NCBI GenBank assembly: GCA_946894095.1
Contig: OX335650.1
Coordinates: 1,364,001-1,428,000, forward strand
Length of the DNA: 64,000 nucleotides
Origin: Incurvaria masculella
Lineage: Eukaryota; Arthropoda; Insecta; Lepidoptera; Incurvariidae
Reading direction: 5' to 3'
A program made the translations under genes and the position numbers. How positions within the stretch are numbered: the stretch's first letter is position 1; each line of letters begins with the position of its first letter. The notes beneath the pieces are model-generated. The model searched no databases. It had not been told where the DNA came from and saw only the letters and a program-made list of their open reading frames with translations. This document shows positions 1-11,567 of this stretch, piece by piece.

Positions 1-900
1 CTTCGAGTGTTTATTATTGCTCCAGAAAGCCATAATGTGACCTTGTTGCTTGGAGACAATTATCGACCGCTATTCCATAAAGAAAAATAAAGTCCTGTGC
101 AAGATTTTCCAAAAGTTCGAAACATTATAAATATCGATATAATGCGAACTTTAGTGTCGTGCTTGCAATATTTATGTTAAAACAAAAATATTGACAAAGC
201 AAAAGTGCAATGTACACATCGGTATGTCGAACGTCACAAAATAGATGCATTCAAGATATAGTGGAGCGAAGAACTTACTAAAGACACTCTGTGACACTAC
301 TCAAACCGGTTTCTTACTTCGACGCAGCAGCGTGTGCTAGTTTCGAAGTTAATTCCATTATAGTGTTAAGTTATAATATTTCAAATGATTTTAGTCACTG
401 TTGAGTTCTCTCCTTGTTGCTTCGACACATTAAACCTATTAATTATAACTCGTTTCCGTTGGATACGAACCCTTATTGAATGCGGGTAGATTTAATTAAG
501 ATAAAACTAATAATGGTTCGTCGTCGAATCCAGTGCCAATTCCGACGGGTACTGAGTTAGCCTTCTGGTGTTCAAATATTGATGTATTTATGTAAGAAAT
601 AGAAGACACGGCTCAGACTAGTAGAGCGTATTGAATATTAATTGTACCCTCACATAAGGGCCGATGTACTGCAAATTTGAACCGCTACTTAGATTTTATA
701 CCTTCTGCATAAAAAAAAGGATTTATTATAATTAAAATTTTGCTTCAATAGGGAAATTATGAATGCGTTTTAATATCTCCATAAAGCTGCTGATGTAACT
801 AGGTATTTTTTATTAAAGTTAACTTTAAAAGATTTGCATAATTCTCCTAATTCTGAACAGTAGACAAGATGTTAGATATATTTTTTTAATGTATCTGTTC
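1..900. other. AT-rich stretch, no gene seen
   Basis: I see no convincing open frame, splice-bounded exon or recognisable repeat. Slightly less AT-rich patches at about 300-350 and 510-560 have no coding signature. Confidence 0.5.
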
Positions 901-1112
901 ATAGATGGCTAATACCCGTCATGATATCAACCTAACACAACGCTTTCCGTAAGCAATTAGGTGCCATGCCAGGACCTCGGCTACATTGAACTGGATTGAA
1001 AACCCGGACGGTTTTTAATTGCCGCTTCGGCCATCTTTTAGTCCATTGCGATGGTATTTGAGTCCTCTGGTATGCAAGGAAAGTCCCCGCGCTACTAGGC
1101 TACACGCAGCTA
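901..1112 (-). mobile_element. Degenerate tRNA-derived SINE copy
   Basis: The block runs from 'atggctaatacccgtc' through 'ggtgccatgccaggacct' and 'ttgaactggattgaaaac' to 'actaggctacacgcagc'. It matches the order of the better copies at 14.1, 32.7 and 56.6 kb, with an internal deletion between the body and the tRNA-like head. The pol III head is at the right-hand end, so the element points to the minus strand. Confidence 0.75.
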
Positions 1113-4100
1113 ATCTTTGTTAACAATTTCTATTCAAAATACTTGGCGCCCAATGAGTTTATTATTCAAGTCAAGTTTGGTGACGCCTTCTAAACGAAAT
1201 CCAAACGTATTTAACGTTCAAGTACCTTACGGAACGACCATTCCATATACCCTTAAGTTTTAGACCTTTCTATTAGTTTTTAATATTGTTGCGAGTAAGA
1301 TGTGCACATAACAAAGTTTCTCTAGTGTCGTGATTCCTCTGTACCTCCAAACCTTAAATACTCAAATTCATCCTATGTGTCTTCTTGTATCCTATAGATT
1401 TAATACATATTTTCTAGGTAGGGAAATAAGAATTTTGTTCGCTTTGACAATGAAAAAAAATATATTTACGTACCTGTTTGTTTTGGTTGATGCTTTGTGC
1501 TTCCTGTGGTAGCTTTTAACTATAAGTATAATTATCTCATTATCTGGTGTTTTTCTTCCTGTAAATTATTACACGTTTTTTGTATTAACTGCTTGTTAAA
1601 TAGTGGCCAACAGTCGTAAAATCACGATATCTATATTCTAGTACATACTTATATATTTTAGTTTAGATAGGTTGTAGGTATTTGTAATTTTATTTTATTA
1701 TAAAAAGAACATAGACTGTAGTCTAAGATTAAAGTTATCAAAGATACATGCCCTAAGCATGCTTGGGGATTGGAATAATTACACTCACCAAATAGATCTA
1801 TTTATTTAAACCTATTATTTACCTCTTTTGTTATTAATTTATGTTAATAAAAACAAACATTAGTAATTTTAGCAATCAAAACTTAATAAAACATAATGAA
1901 AATAAAAAAAACCAGATTAGTGATTTTTTTCAAATATACTTTTAATTATAAACTAATATCAAATAATTAAATATCTTTCATAATTTTCTTAGTATCTTCT
2001 GCATTGTAACACGCTATATTATTAAATGAAGTTCATGTAATAGGACCTCTGGAATTCTGTAATGGTTTCTGTAATGTCTTTAAAATATTTATTAACAGCT
2101 TCATAAAATATGTTAATCATCACTTTCATGAATAGTGCCATACAATACTGACATACATTACAAAGTGTTTAAAAGCTAATAAAAGTTAAACCCTATACGA
2201 TATGATCCTTGAATGTTGTTATTTATTCTCCAAGTATTTCTTGTCACCAATTTTAGAATGACATCTTCGCAGTGAGATAATGAAATAATCCAGTAAACAA
2301 CTTAAAATTATATGCTTTAATAATAACATTGCACATGAAATATCTAAGCAATAAGCCAATGTTTTTTCGATTTGTGGTTAGTCAAATAGATCACCTTACT
2401 TGAATGCATTACCACAGGCATTACTGTAAACCTAAAATATTCTTTTATCAACAAAAAAAAAACCAATGCTGCTGACATGCTGTATCTAAAATTTTTATTG
2501 AAAATGATTTGTTTTTGTATAGAGCCTTGACTACAAAACGTAGAACATTTTAGGGGACACAAATTTCTGCACAAGTAGCTAGGAACAGGTCAGATTCGGG
2601 AATTAAGTATGTAGAGATGAGAAACGGGTATTTTCAGAATGTATTTTTAGTAAATATTGAACCAGACTTTTTTATAAAACGAAGCCTACAAAAACTGGCG
2701 TAAATATAGATGACGGCCTTCTTAGTTTATCCCAGTTTTTATAACAATTTACATACGTAGGCGTGTAGATGTAGCAGTAGTTATACAAATAGCAAACCTA
2801 ACTTTTTATCAATGTACTCACTAAGACTTGTGGTATGAATTTTGATAGAACATTCTATTCAAAATAGTAGATCCCTCTATTTTGTCTAGACGTTTAGAAC
2901 TTATACTGAGCTTACTTCTGTTGTGAAATTAGATGGAATCGGAAAGAAATTTCTTAGATTTATTTAGGAAAACAAGGAACGCATTAGTATTTCAAAAATT
3001 TCTGCAAACATTTTAAATATGCTACATTTAAATAAAATTGGAGATACATTTTATCAAGCATTAATAAAAATGTCTTGGTCATGACAGAAATAAGAATAAT
3101 GTATAACACAGATTGAGTAACGCAGATATATTAGAACTGCTTAGATATTGTAGAATAAATAAATTACTAATAAATTAATTAACCATGTATTAGGAATTTA
3201 TCTATCACTATTAATATTTATTTATGTAACAAAGAAACGTCCATTATATGAGCCAAACATTAATCTAGATCCTCTTAGATTTTTGTGACCAAAATTATTT
3301 AATTGAAAAACAAATATTTTTAAACAAAAAACCCAAATATAATAAAGACGCATGTAGTAACCGCCCTGATATATCAATGTTTTTTTTGCGACTGTACTTT
3401 TTATTCCATTAAATAACAGAGACATATAAATATTTACTGTAGCCTTGATGGGTAGCGTGTAAATTTTACACAAGAAAATAGTTTATTTTAGAAATATTTT
3501 AATATGTATTAAATATTTAAAATATTATTTTTAACAATTTACAGCTCGTCTTCGTTGCAGACCCAACAGATCAAAACATTTCATGAATAATTACATTATG
3601 TAAATTAACCATAGTTTGTGAACTGTAACATTTTGATCAACTTGCGTATTCAGATTTTTTTATATTTATGAATGAACGTAATGTATTAACATTATGTTAT
3701 TAACATAAGTGCTACCACTTAACTCAGGTGTCATATAGGAATACTCTGTAGAATAGTATACATACATATATATAGTAGACATAGGTATATGCATTAATAT
3801 TGTATTAATATAATAAAAAGTAATATATATTCTGCTTTAATGATTGGGAAAAACACCAATTTTTGAACTTTTCCAATATTATCGAGATTTTTTGTACAAT
3901 TTCATAAACAAACAGAGAGTGATATAATGGATCAGGTGTATAACTAATATGGAATTTAGGCGATGTTTAGGTGTGCGACGGGAAATGTTTTCTAATTTTA
4001 ATTTGCTAGAATCTTAAGAAATTTCGTTTACTTATTAAGTTTATCTGTACATATATGTAGTGACTTAAGTTCGATGTTGTTGATTTTGCTAAATTATAAC

Positions 4101-4422
4101 ATATATACTTTAATGAATACGTAAAATTCGATTGAAAATGGGCTCAAATCAAATTGAATAGCAAAACGTTTTGAAAGTGCTCATTTTAACAAAGAATAGC
4201 AAAGAAGAAATATATTATAGACAAATAAACATACTTATGAACTTTCGAGCCGAGCCTATTATACTAAAAAAAACATTTAAAGCTAAATTATTTGGAGCGA
4301 TATGGACTTTGCGCATTTGTGTTGAATTAAAAAAAATTGTCAAAATGTCATGACGTTGTCCCGGACCATACACCGGCCTAGCACAGAAGTTATAATTTTA
4401 ACAATCATTCCATCAACTAGAC
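1113..4422. other. AT-rich stretch, no gene seen
   Basis: Very AT-rich DNA with many homopolymer runs. The open frames at 1330-1512, 2344-2574 and 3222-3473 have the amino-acid composition expected of chance AT-rich frames and no splice or start context. I recognise no mobile element here. Confidence 0.5.
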
Positions 4423-4642
4423 AAAAAACCAGCCAAGTGCGAGTGGGACTAGCACACGAAGGGTTCCGTACCATCATACAACTTTTTGTTGTTATAGCGG
4501 CAAAATAAATGCACACTCTGTGAAAATGCCTACCTATTACGGTTCATGAGATACAGCCCTGTGAGAGACCGTCGGACGGACGGACAGCGGAGGCTTAGTA
4601 ATAGGGTTCCGTCGGCACTCTTTGGGTACGGAACCCTAAAAA
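4423..4642 (+). mobile_element. R1 interspersed repeat, internally deleted copy
   Basis: It starts with the hairpin end ('aaaaaaccagccaagtgcga') and ends '...ggtacggaaccctaaaaa'. The middle third is missing: the sequence jumps from the 'ccgtaccatcatacaac' region almost directly to the 'gttatagcggcaaaataaat' module. R1 is the most frequent repeat of this window (11 copies) and one I recognise as widespread in Lepidoptera. Its transposition class is uncertain; the GTGCGAGTCNGACTCGCAC hairpin near one end is Helitron-like, but no CTRR terminus is visible. Confidence 0.85.
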
Positions 4643-4754
4643 TGTCCGTTTGCGTCCACCTTCAGCCTTGAGGGGGTTTTGCGTCCTTGTAGATGGCGCC
4701 ACGATCGTTCGTAGCTATTTCTGCTGTCACATCATAGAAGTAGGAAGTTTTAGC

Positions 4755-4905
4755 CCCGGTTGCACGAAGAAACGGCTCAGTTAATCAATTTTCAAAAACG
4801 TCACTTTTAGTGAACCGCATAGAGTTCCTTCCATACTGTCCACACAAAGTGACGTGTTTAATCATTAGTTGACGTTGATTTTGATGTTTTGTCCTTTCGT
4901 GCCAG
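4755..4905 (+). repeat. Two-copy interspersed repeat (copy 1)
   Basis: About 150 bp containing 'gaaccgcatagagttccttc' and 'cacaaagtgacgtgttta'. The reverse complement of this block recurs at 31893-32030. Both copies are bounded by GCACGAA-type ends (left 'ggttgcacgaag', right complement 'ggcacgaaagga'), which suggests a small terminal-inverted-repeat element. Confidence 0.6.
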
Positions 4906-5469
4906 TAATAGCTAAAATGACCGTGGCGCCATCTATATGGTCGCACACGTATATGGTATTTCGACACAAATGCGTAAACTTATCGCCAAGTGAAACTTGA
5001 GCAAACTATGTTTTTATACAGATGTACCAATGTACCTAGATTATAAAGAACAGGATAGTGATACTAGAGTAATGTTCGCAGTTGTGATGGTTCGAGATAT
5101 TATTTGCTTGGTTGCCATATCTGTAAACTGTTGTACGTACGCCGTATTTGATGTATTTCTCAAATAAATTCTACTAATTCGATATCACTGTTTTATTTTC
5201 TGAATTTACAAAAATATGTTTGTCCTCTATTCACTTGTTGTTTCATCTTCAGACATACACCTTTTCACACATGCTCTACGATAACGGGTGCTACGTACAG
5301 TCAACCAAATGTTGACATACAAAATAAATGTGTTTAAATACAACCTCTGATTCAATTTTATTAGGGTTTTCTTTACTCAATAGCTAGTAGACATCCTCAA
5401 CTATGCTTAAATCTACGCTCAACACTATAATTGTTTCCAAAAGTCAAAGTATTTCGACTGTTCATCTTT
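4906..5469. other. No gene seen
   Basis: AT-rich DNA. It contains a 'ggcgccatctatatgg' motif at about 4924, a word that recurs in other elements of the window (27.09 and 33.7 kb). I see no exon. Confidence 0.4.
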
Positions 5470-5695
5470 TCATTCAAACTCTTTGTTCGACTGTACCTCA
5501 ACTTTACGAAGTATAACATTGACTTGATCGCGGTACGTTCTCCTAGGCCTGCCGGGTACGACATTTCCGCTTAAATCTGCTCTGTAAATTTGTTTCGTCA
5601 CTCATTCGATCCATATGTCCAAACCATCTTAGCACTCCCTTTTTGAATCTCGCGTCACTCAATTTCAATTGACACTGCTCTCTAACCCAGTCATT
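5470..5695 (-). pseudogene. Non-LTR retrotransposon reverse-transcriptase C-terminus, frameshifted
   Basis: On the minus strand, reading from 5695, the frame gives NDWVREQCQLKLSDARFKKG, then VLRWFGHMDRMSDE. After one frameshift it continues QIYRADLSGNVVPGRPRR and TYRDQVN before a stop at 5470. The RWFGH-x-RM and GRPRR-x-Y blocks are characteristic of the C-terminal end of insect LINE reverse-transcriptase proteins. The frameshift and the lack of an upstream polymerase domain show a dead, 5'-truncated fragment. The clade cannot be fixed from this tail. Confidence 0.75.
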
Positions 5696-6824
5696 TGGAA
5701 ATGTGTCCGTTAGATTAACTACATCTATTCAATATTCATTAAAATTAAGAAACAATGTATTTAAATGTATTCAGAACATATGTAAATATCGTAATGAAAC
5801 TTTCCAAAGATAAAGAGAAATTCATACAGCAAACATTTACCGTATATTAACCGAGATCAATATAATGGAGTTATATATAAATGCAAATATCTTAAAGTGT
5901 GCCAAAATGTTAAAGTGTTATGAATCGCTTACTTGTTTAAGTCGACGTTTCGTCCACCGCATTGTGGATTTCTTCAGGACTCGCGGAGCGACCTGGAGGA
6001 CTTCCGACACGTCGTCCAGTCAGAAGTCAACTGCAGGTCGCCGGCTGCGAACATTGTAGCTGTGGGTAGCTCCAGCCGCCGATGAGGGTAGTTCACAGCA
6101 CGTTGCTCAGCGATGAATTTAAGGGCTCACTTGGGGCTAACAATAGTTGTTGTAGGTAGTTTGGTGAAGTTCACTACATCAGCATATTAAAAAAAAAAGT
6201 GCTGGAAAGAGAAAAGGAAAAAATATAAAAAATTGTTAAAAAATAATGCGGTGAATATTAACTAGCCTTTGGAAAGAAGACTTTGTGGTGGGCTTAATTA
6301 AACCATGTCACTCGATGTAAAACTATGTTCTTACTACCGGTTTCTAGGTCAGAACTAGGTAATCGGATGTGATAACACATCAGACATTGCCGGGCACGAA
6401 GCATGAGGACATTTCCCGCTGAAAACTGTTTCTGACACCTTTCCTACTAACTCCTTCCTATTCCACAGAAAATAAGAAATAACCACGTCGTTGCAGCCTA
6501 TTCGACCTATTTTAATTTTATTTTTTTATTTTACAAAAGGTACGCCAACAGTGTACACAAGAAAACTTATTATAATAGCACACATAGTAGGGGGCACATT
6601 CCTGGTGTGCATACCAATCATAGGCGAACACAACATTTCGGAACAATGTCTAACACCGAGTGCACAATTTAAACATATTTAATAAAAACATAACATAATA
6701 ATTAATAATTATTATTAGTACAAAAACAGCAAGCAAGTAGGTAGGTTTATCCGTAAATTTAGTTCTGTGGCATTATCATTGGGGTTAGTGGGGGAAGGCC
6801 AGAACGACGCAGTAAGATGCACCC
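5696..6824. other. No gene seen; one unexplained GC-richer patch
   Basis: A GC-richer patch at 5941-6170 ('gtcgacgtttcgtccaccgc' and following) ends near an A-run at 6189-6198. It may be the 3' end of an unrecognised retroelement. The open frame at 6491-6682 has a hydrophobic stretch but no supporting start or splice signal, so I do not call it a gene. Confidence 0.35.
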
Positions 6825-7190
6825 GACAGATTCAGATTCAGATATTTTATTCATCACAAAGACATACATATATGTTATCTATTACATGACATAATACATA
6901 TTCAATGTGATTCGTCCATGTTCAGTCCGATATGCAAATAAATGAAATCAGTTATTGTTAAAAACTATACTATAAATCATTAGATTATACAATACAATCC
7001 AATATAATAATGACAATAGTCTTAAATAGATATTTACAATATGTAAAAAATGCATTACCCTTATAAAAAGGATCGCACATCGCGTGTCATGTAGGAAGAG
7101 AAGGGCACGTGAGGTGGTGTAATGTGGGAGGTGTAATGTGAGGGCGCGGTTAGTAGGGGGTCGAATACGCACGCGTGAAGGCGGATCATC
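6825..7190 (-). mobile_element. Probable LINE 3' end with a CTGAAT-type tail
   Basis: On the minus strand the stretch ends 'gatgaataaaatatctgaat' followed by repeats of CTGAAT, a tail type common for lepidopteran non-LTR elements. Upstream of the tail is a proline/threonine-rich C-terminal-looking frame (residues ...PPTNRALTLHLPHYTTSR...). There is no polymerase domain, so this is a 5'-truncated copy. Confidence 0.5.
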
Positions 7191-7522
7191 GCAATACGTT
7201 GCATAGGTTTAGGTTACACAGTATTTTTCATTAAAACTACCATAATCTTTTGCGAGCAAGATAGTAATGGTTTTTTTAAGCAGCATATTGACTTACTGAT
7301 CAACATATCAGACACATGATACAAAGGTGTCTTGCCATAACGCGTATACTGTGCAATTATCTGCTTACGCCTTATCCTGCTCCTGTCGTCCTCCTAGTTA
7401 ACTTTTTGTTTTTGTGTGACGTTTTTTAAAAAGTATTATTTAATTTGACGCAGGCCTTGAAGACGTTACGTCGACGATCACTAAACTTATTCAACGAGCG
7501 ACAGTGATCTTAAAATTGTGTG
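7191..7522. other. No gene seen
   Basis: Mixed-composition DNA without splice-bounded frames or recognised repeats. Confidence 0.4.
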
Positions 7523-7625
7523 TCATCAAATCAAATGAAATCAAATCCTTTATTTACTTTTTTGGTCACAAAGCATAGTAAAAATTAATATTTGTTATAA
7601 ATAAACTACTTAAGACATTCTACAT
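7523..7625 (-). mobile_element. LINE-type 3' tail fragment
   Basis: The minus strand ends '...aataaaggatttgatttca' followed by 'tttgatttgatgaca', a TTTGA-type microsatellite tail typical of a non-LTR 3' end. A similar tail lies at about 34.17 kb. It directly abuts the R1 copy at 7638. Confidence 0.45.
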
Positions 7626-7637
7626 AAAAATCAAATT

Positions 7638-8391
7638 AAAAAACCGCCCAAGTGCGAGTCGGACTCGCCCACGAAGGGTTCCTTACCATCGTAAAAGATT
7701 GAACACAAAAAAAATCACGTTTTTTGTACGGGGGCCTCCTGTAATTTTAATTATTTTTCAATTTTACCTATTTGTTTTTATAGCGGCAAAATAAATACAC
7801 ACTCTGTGAAAATTTCAGCTGCCTACCTATTAAGGCGCTACTAGCCAACTACTCGCGCCATACAAATGCACTTTTTAACAAATGTAATAATATGTAGTGA
7901 AACGCTTCAGCAAATCCAAATAGAACTCCAGACTGATAATGGATTTTTAATATTTTTTTATTCCATCATTTATTTAAATAATAATAAAAATAAAAAAAGT
8001 TGATTTTTCTCATTAGAAATCTGAAAGTCATTCGATTTCTAGATATAAGCAAAAACAGCATATATGCATAAACAAAAAATTCCATTTGCTTTTAGATTTC
8101 TACATTTAGTCAAAAAAGTTCGGAAATGGACACCGTTTCCACAATGTATTTTGTATAGAAAAAGGAAACATACATTAACGAAAATCATTCGATTCCTAGA
8201 CAAGGAATCATATATTGTAAGGATGACACTTATAATCGTCAGACTTAGTTAGTTTACTTGGGGTGCCTCGTCTAACTTTGCGATTTGGCTAGTACCAGGC
8301 CCTTAAGGCTGAGATACAGCCCTGTGACAAACGGACGGACGAACGGATAGCGGAGGCTTAGTAATAGGGTTCCGTTGGCGCCCTTTGGGTG
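7638..8391 (+). mobile_element. R1 repeat split by a TTAA element
   Basis: The left part (7638-7829) runs from the hairpin end to 'cagctgcctacctat'. The right part (8307-8391) resumes at 'gctgagatacagccctgtg' and continues to 'ccctttgggtgc'. In uninterrupted copies these two parts are adjacent, so the intervening 7830-8306 block is a later insertion. This R1 copy is therefore older than that TTAA element. Confidence 0.85.
7830..8306 (+). mobile_element. TTAA element, family B (477 bp), nested in R1
   Basis: It is bounded by TTAA at 7830-7833 and 8303-8306. The ends are 'ttaaggcgctactagcc' on the left and 'ggctagtaccaggcccttaa' on the right, imperfect terminal inverted repeats sharing CTAGCC. 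Other copies are at 23246-23488 (half) and 34696-35147. TTAA target duplication is the signature of piggyBac-type transposition; the element has no transposase and would be non-autonomous. It holds a 62-codon open frame (8064-8252) that is also open in the second copy. Confidence 0.8.
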
Positions 8392-8950
8392 CAGGCTGCT
8401 CCTGTCAGGGTGATTCTGCAGCCCATGGCACCTTTTTAGTGCTCGATAAGAGTACCCTGGGCGCAGAACTAATTCAAAATGCTCAAAACACTTTAAAGAT
8501 ATAAATTCTACGAATACAGATAACGTCCTTTCTTCATTCGCAGACGAAGAATGTAAAATGTTACTTTACAGTAAAAAGACAGGTTATAGATGCTATCGAA
8601 CTATAATTATTTTACATAAGAATTATCTATTTCTATTCATCGTGACTTTATACGTGTCAAGGGTGGCCACTATGACCTCGAACCCCTACTGAAATTCGAA
8701 ACTGTGTTTATTCGTTTGTCCTGATTTCGCACTTGGTTTTTGCTTAAATAGTATGTACATTACACGTACCTTCACTAATCAAAGTGTTCGAAATGAAGCT
8801 CAGAACACCTGGACTAGACGATTGTACCGTTCTTATTTCAAAATTTTATTATCACTTCCCGCGTAAAGGCCATAATAAAAGAAATAAAAAATAGGTTCCG
8901 ATACGATATTATTGAATGAAATATAGTCGAAGCGGTAATATTTATTGTAC
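8392..8950. other. No gene seen
   Basis: No recognisable element or exon. Confidence 0.4.
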
Positions 8951-8995
8951 GTTTTTCACCCATTATATGTTCAATGCAGTCGTGCTATTTAAGGA
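8951..8995 (+). mobile_element. SINE tail remnant
   Basis: 'gttcaatgcagtcgtgctat' and its flanks match the 3' body of the SINEs here (compare 11430-11460). Only about 45 bp survive. Confidence 0.45.
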
Positions 8996-9004
8996 TATAT
9001 GTGT

Positions 9005-9306
9005 TACGGTTAAAGCCCGATGTTGGTTCAAGTCCGAAATCTTTTTTCCTTGAAGATATACCCGATACAAGAAATAACCGTTTTGAGGACACTAATTTGG
9101 AGTTTATGGTAAGAAAAAAAAATAACCTTAAACATTTTTTTTTCAATTTTTTTCATACAAAAAATTATAAAATTTCAATTTAAATTCTTTTTCTTGACAT
9201 TAACTCTTAATTACATTTGCACTCAAGATTGATATAAGTGCAGAAATCTAATAAACTTCAAGGAAAAATATATTTCGGACTTTAACCAAATCGGGCTTTA
9301 ACCGTA
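9005..9306. mobile_element. TA-bounded inverted-repeat element (mariner-like MITE)
   Basis: The two ends are inverted repeats of about 55 bp, beginning 'cggttaaagcccgat' after TA at 9005-9006 and ending with its complement before TA at 9305-9306. The arms continue through 'agtccgaaat' and 'tccttgaag'. A TA duplication with long terminal inverted repeats in a 298-bp element without transposase fits a non-autonomous Tc1/mariner-type element. Confidence 0.75.
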
Positions 9307-10179
9307 TTATATGCAAACATTAATGGCAAATATCAATTGATTTTGCAAAAACAATGCCCGCCATCTAATAAGTTTTCTATCGGAGCAGGCCAGTCCCCAC
9401 AAACAGCACCAGTTCATGCACAGCTTATCCTAAATTAACCTACATAAAATATATTTTTATCCAGCTGAACTTTCCGACGAAAAACTATATTGAAGCGTTT
9501 AGCTTCACCGTAGAGTGTGAAACACGTCTGGGCTAACGACATGAAAGGATTAAGTCTGCTCGCTCATGCCTGCAATTATTTTAAAAATACCTCAACGAAC
9601 TTCTCCCGTCCCGTGCTCTCGCATACGCTCCCTGCATTTCCCCTCGACGCACGGCGATTCGCCCCACGCCTACAGACGAAGAGGTACCACTTACGCCCGC
9701 CTCTACCGGTAGTAAGCTGCACGAGTCAATAGACTGGGAGGTCGCGACAAAAATGGTAACAATAACGTAAATGGCTGAAACTGGGTTCACGGGACAAAGA
9801 CCAACCCTCCGGAGCTAAATGTGTCGGTCTGCGTGGCAGAGTGGTTACGTTGCATAGAAAAGGCGCCTGAAAAAGTAGGTATCGTTACAAGAAAAATATA
9901 CGATGAGGTAAATGGCAGCAAATAATTCAGCATGAAAGTATCAGTACATGCTTACGTAGTAATGCCAAAACTGAACAAATCTTTGGTTGAATTTTGTAGT
10001 TATTTTGTAGTTACAGATATGATAAAACTTTAGGTATATTTAGGTATTTAATTGAAAAACTGACTAGATATTGGTGTGTAATTAATAGGTTACAATATTT
10101 CTAGACAATCACTATATTCATCAGCGGCTACATACTAACATCTATTTTATGTAGCCAATCTAGATAACGCAACCACATG
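9307..10179. other. No gene seen; GC-rich patch at 9590-9740
   Basis: The patch at 9590-9740 is GC-rich and open on both strands. The minus frame at 9581-9790 starts with a hydrophobic, signal-like stretch, but no splice or promoter signal supports it. Confidence 0.35.
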
Positions 10180-10289
10180 GCGCAGGCAGACCGACATATT
10201 TCGCATCAGAGGGTTAGTCCCTAACATGTGAACCCAGATTCAGCCATTTACCTTGTCGTGACCAAAAATGTCGTGACCTTCCGGAATAT

Positions 10290-10552
10290 AAGTGTATAGG
10301 TATGCGTAGGTGTGCGCATTCAATGGGGAACTGGGGAGCGTCGACCCTCATGGCACAAACAATGGTGGTCTCGCTGTGCGCGCCGCCAGTCGACAGACAA
10401 GCCACAGCGTCGCCGGTCGCCCGACGGCCGAGCGCCAGATCGAGGCCATTAGAAATTTAAATTTGAAAATCGAACGCGGATTCTACGCCGCGCAAGCGGT
10501 GGCTGAGATTCTAAATTTGAATCGTAGCGAAAGTGGTTTCGGTGGAGAGTGA
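10290..10552 (+). promoter_or_regulatory. GC-rich patch, possible promoter or 5' exon
   Basis: A CpG-bearing island in AT-rich DNA, with an open frame of up to 80 codons (10310-10552) and a repeated 'taaatttgaa' word flanking 'acgcggattctacgccgcgc'. Lepidopteran 5' regions often look like this, but I see no clear initiator, start codon in good context or donor site. It could equally be an old mobile fragment. Confidence 0.25.
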
Positions 10553-11155
10553 AAGCAACAAAGGATTGTTAGAAGTGTTTTTGTTCGTGTTTTTTCTGCG
10601 TCGTAAACGGACAATGCTTTCTTGCTGGACGGACATGATGGACATACAGCTGTAACTTTCATCGCGGGAAAATGAAACCGTTAGTACATACTTACTTTTC
10701 ATAGACGTGACCATTTTTCGCGCTCCCTTTTTCACCTCCGTCCCCTAGCGTTTGTTCAATACCCGTTAGCGAGGACTCTATCTTTCTTTTCGAGTCCGAT
10801 AGTGCATTTAAATAACATAAGTGCTCACGGTGAAGGAAAAGATGGTAGGATTCGATTAAATAGACTATCTTCACTCAAACATTGGAAGGGCTTAAACCTG
10901 GGTCGCTGTAGCCACAAATGTCACCCATGTTGATGTATGTTTATACTTCTTACGTTGATGCAATTATTGATAGTCGGGTAACAAAGGCGCACATTTAATG
11001 CAGCACATTCCACGAATCAAATAATCGATCGATGGTGTACCTACTAGGAAAGTGTGTCAATAAAAGTCCACCCACGTCAGGCCACAAGGTTTTAATTTCA
11101 TAAAACACGCAACGAGAACCAAGCAAGCACTTTATACATTTGTTTAGGAGGTTTG
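10553..11155. other. No confident gene
   Basis: A minus-strand 'atggtcacgtct' followed closely by a good donor (GTAAGT, complement of 10690-10695) could be a tiny first exon, but nothing else supports it. Confidence 0.3.
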
Positions 11156-11567
11156 TTTTAGCGGCTCCTAGTTCGGTGGCGCGGGGACTTGATTTGGATG
11201 CCAGAGGTCATGGATTCGATCCGCGCCACTTTTATGAACCACTGTCTTTCTCTTTCTAAGTCAGATAAGTGTATTTCATCGGGAATGCGAGCTGTTCCAG
11301 GGTTCGGAACCCATATAAAACTGAAGGTCCCCTTCCCCTCCCGGAAGGTAGGATTAAGCCCGCCCGGGTTGGTGCCATCGCATAGGATGAAAAGAGGATC
11401 GGAGCGGCAATTAAGCATTGTGCGTGTTTTCCACCCAGTTAAATGCAGTCGTGCTCATTAAGGTACGGTCCTGGCATGGCACCTAATTTCTTCGGAAATG
11501 TGGTGTATTGGGCTAATTTCATGACGGTGGGTGTATATTATCTATCAACGTCCAGTTACATACAAAA
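11156..11567 (+). mobile_element. tRNA-derived SINE, near full length
   Basis: The head at 11161-11225 resembles a tRNA-type pol III promoter ('tagttcggtggcgcgggga' as box A, 'ggattcgatccgc' as box B). It is followed by the shared body with 'ggttggtgccatcgcat', 'ttttccacccagttaaatgc', 'ggtcctggcatggcaccta' and 'tgtggtgtattgggctaat'. This is the plus-strand reference copy for the tRNA-headed family here. Confidence 0.85.

Noticed and set aside
8064..8252. 62-codon open frame as a gene
   Set aside because: It lies wholly inside a family B TTAA element and recurs only with that element.
10690..10714. First exon on the minus strand (MVTSMK plus donor GTAAGT)
   Set aside because: Only 19 nt of frame, no second exon; easily due to chance.
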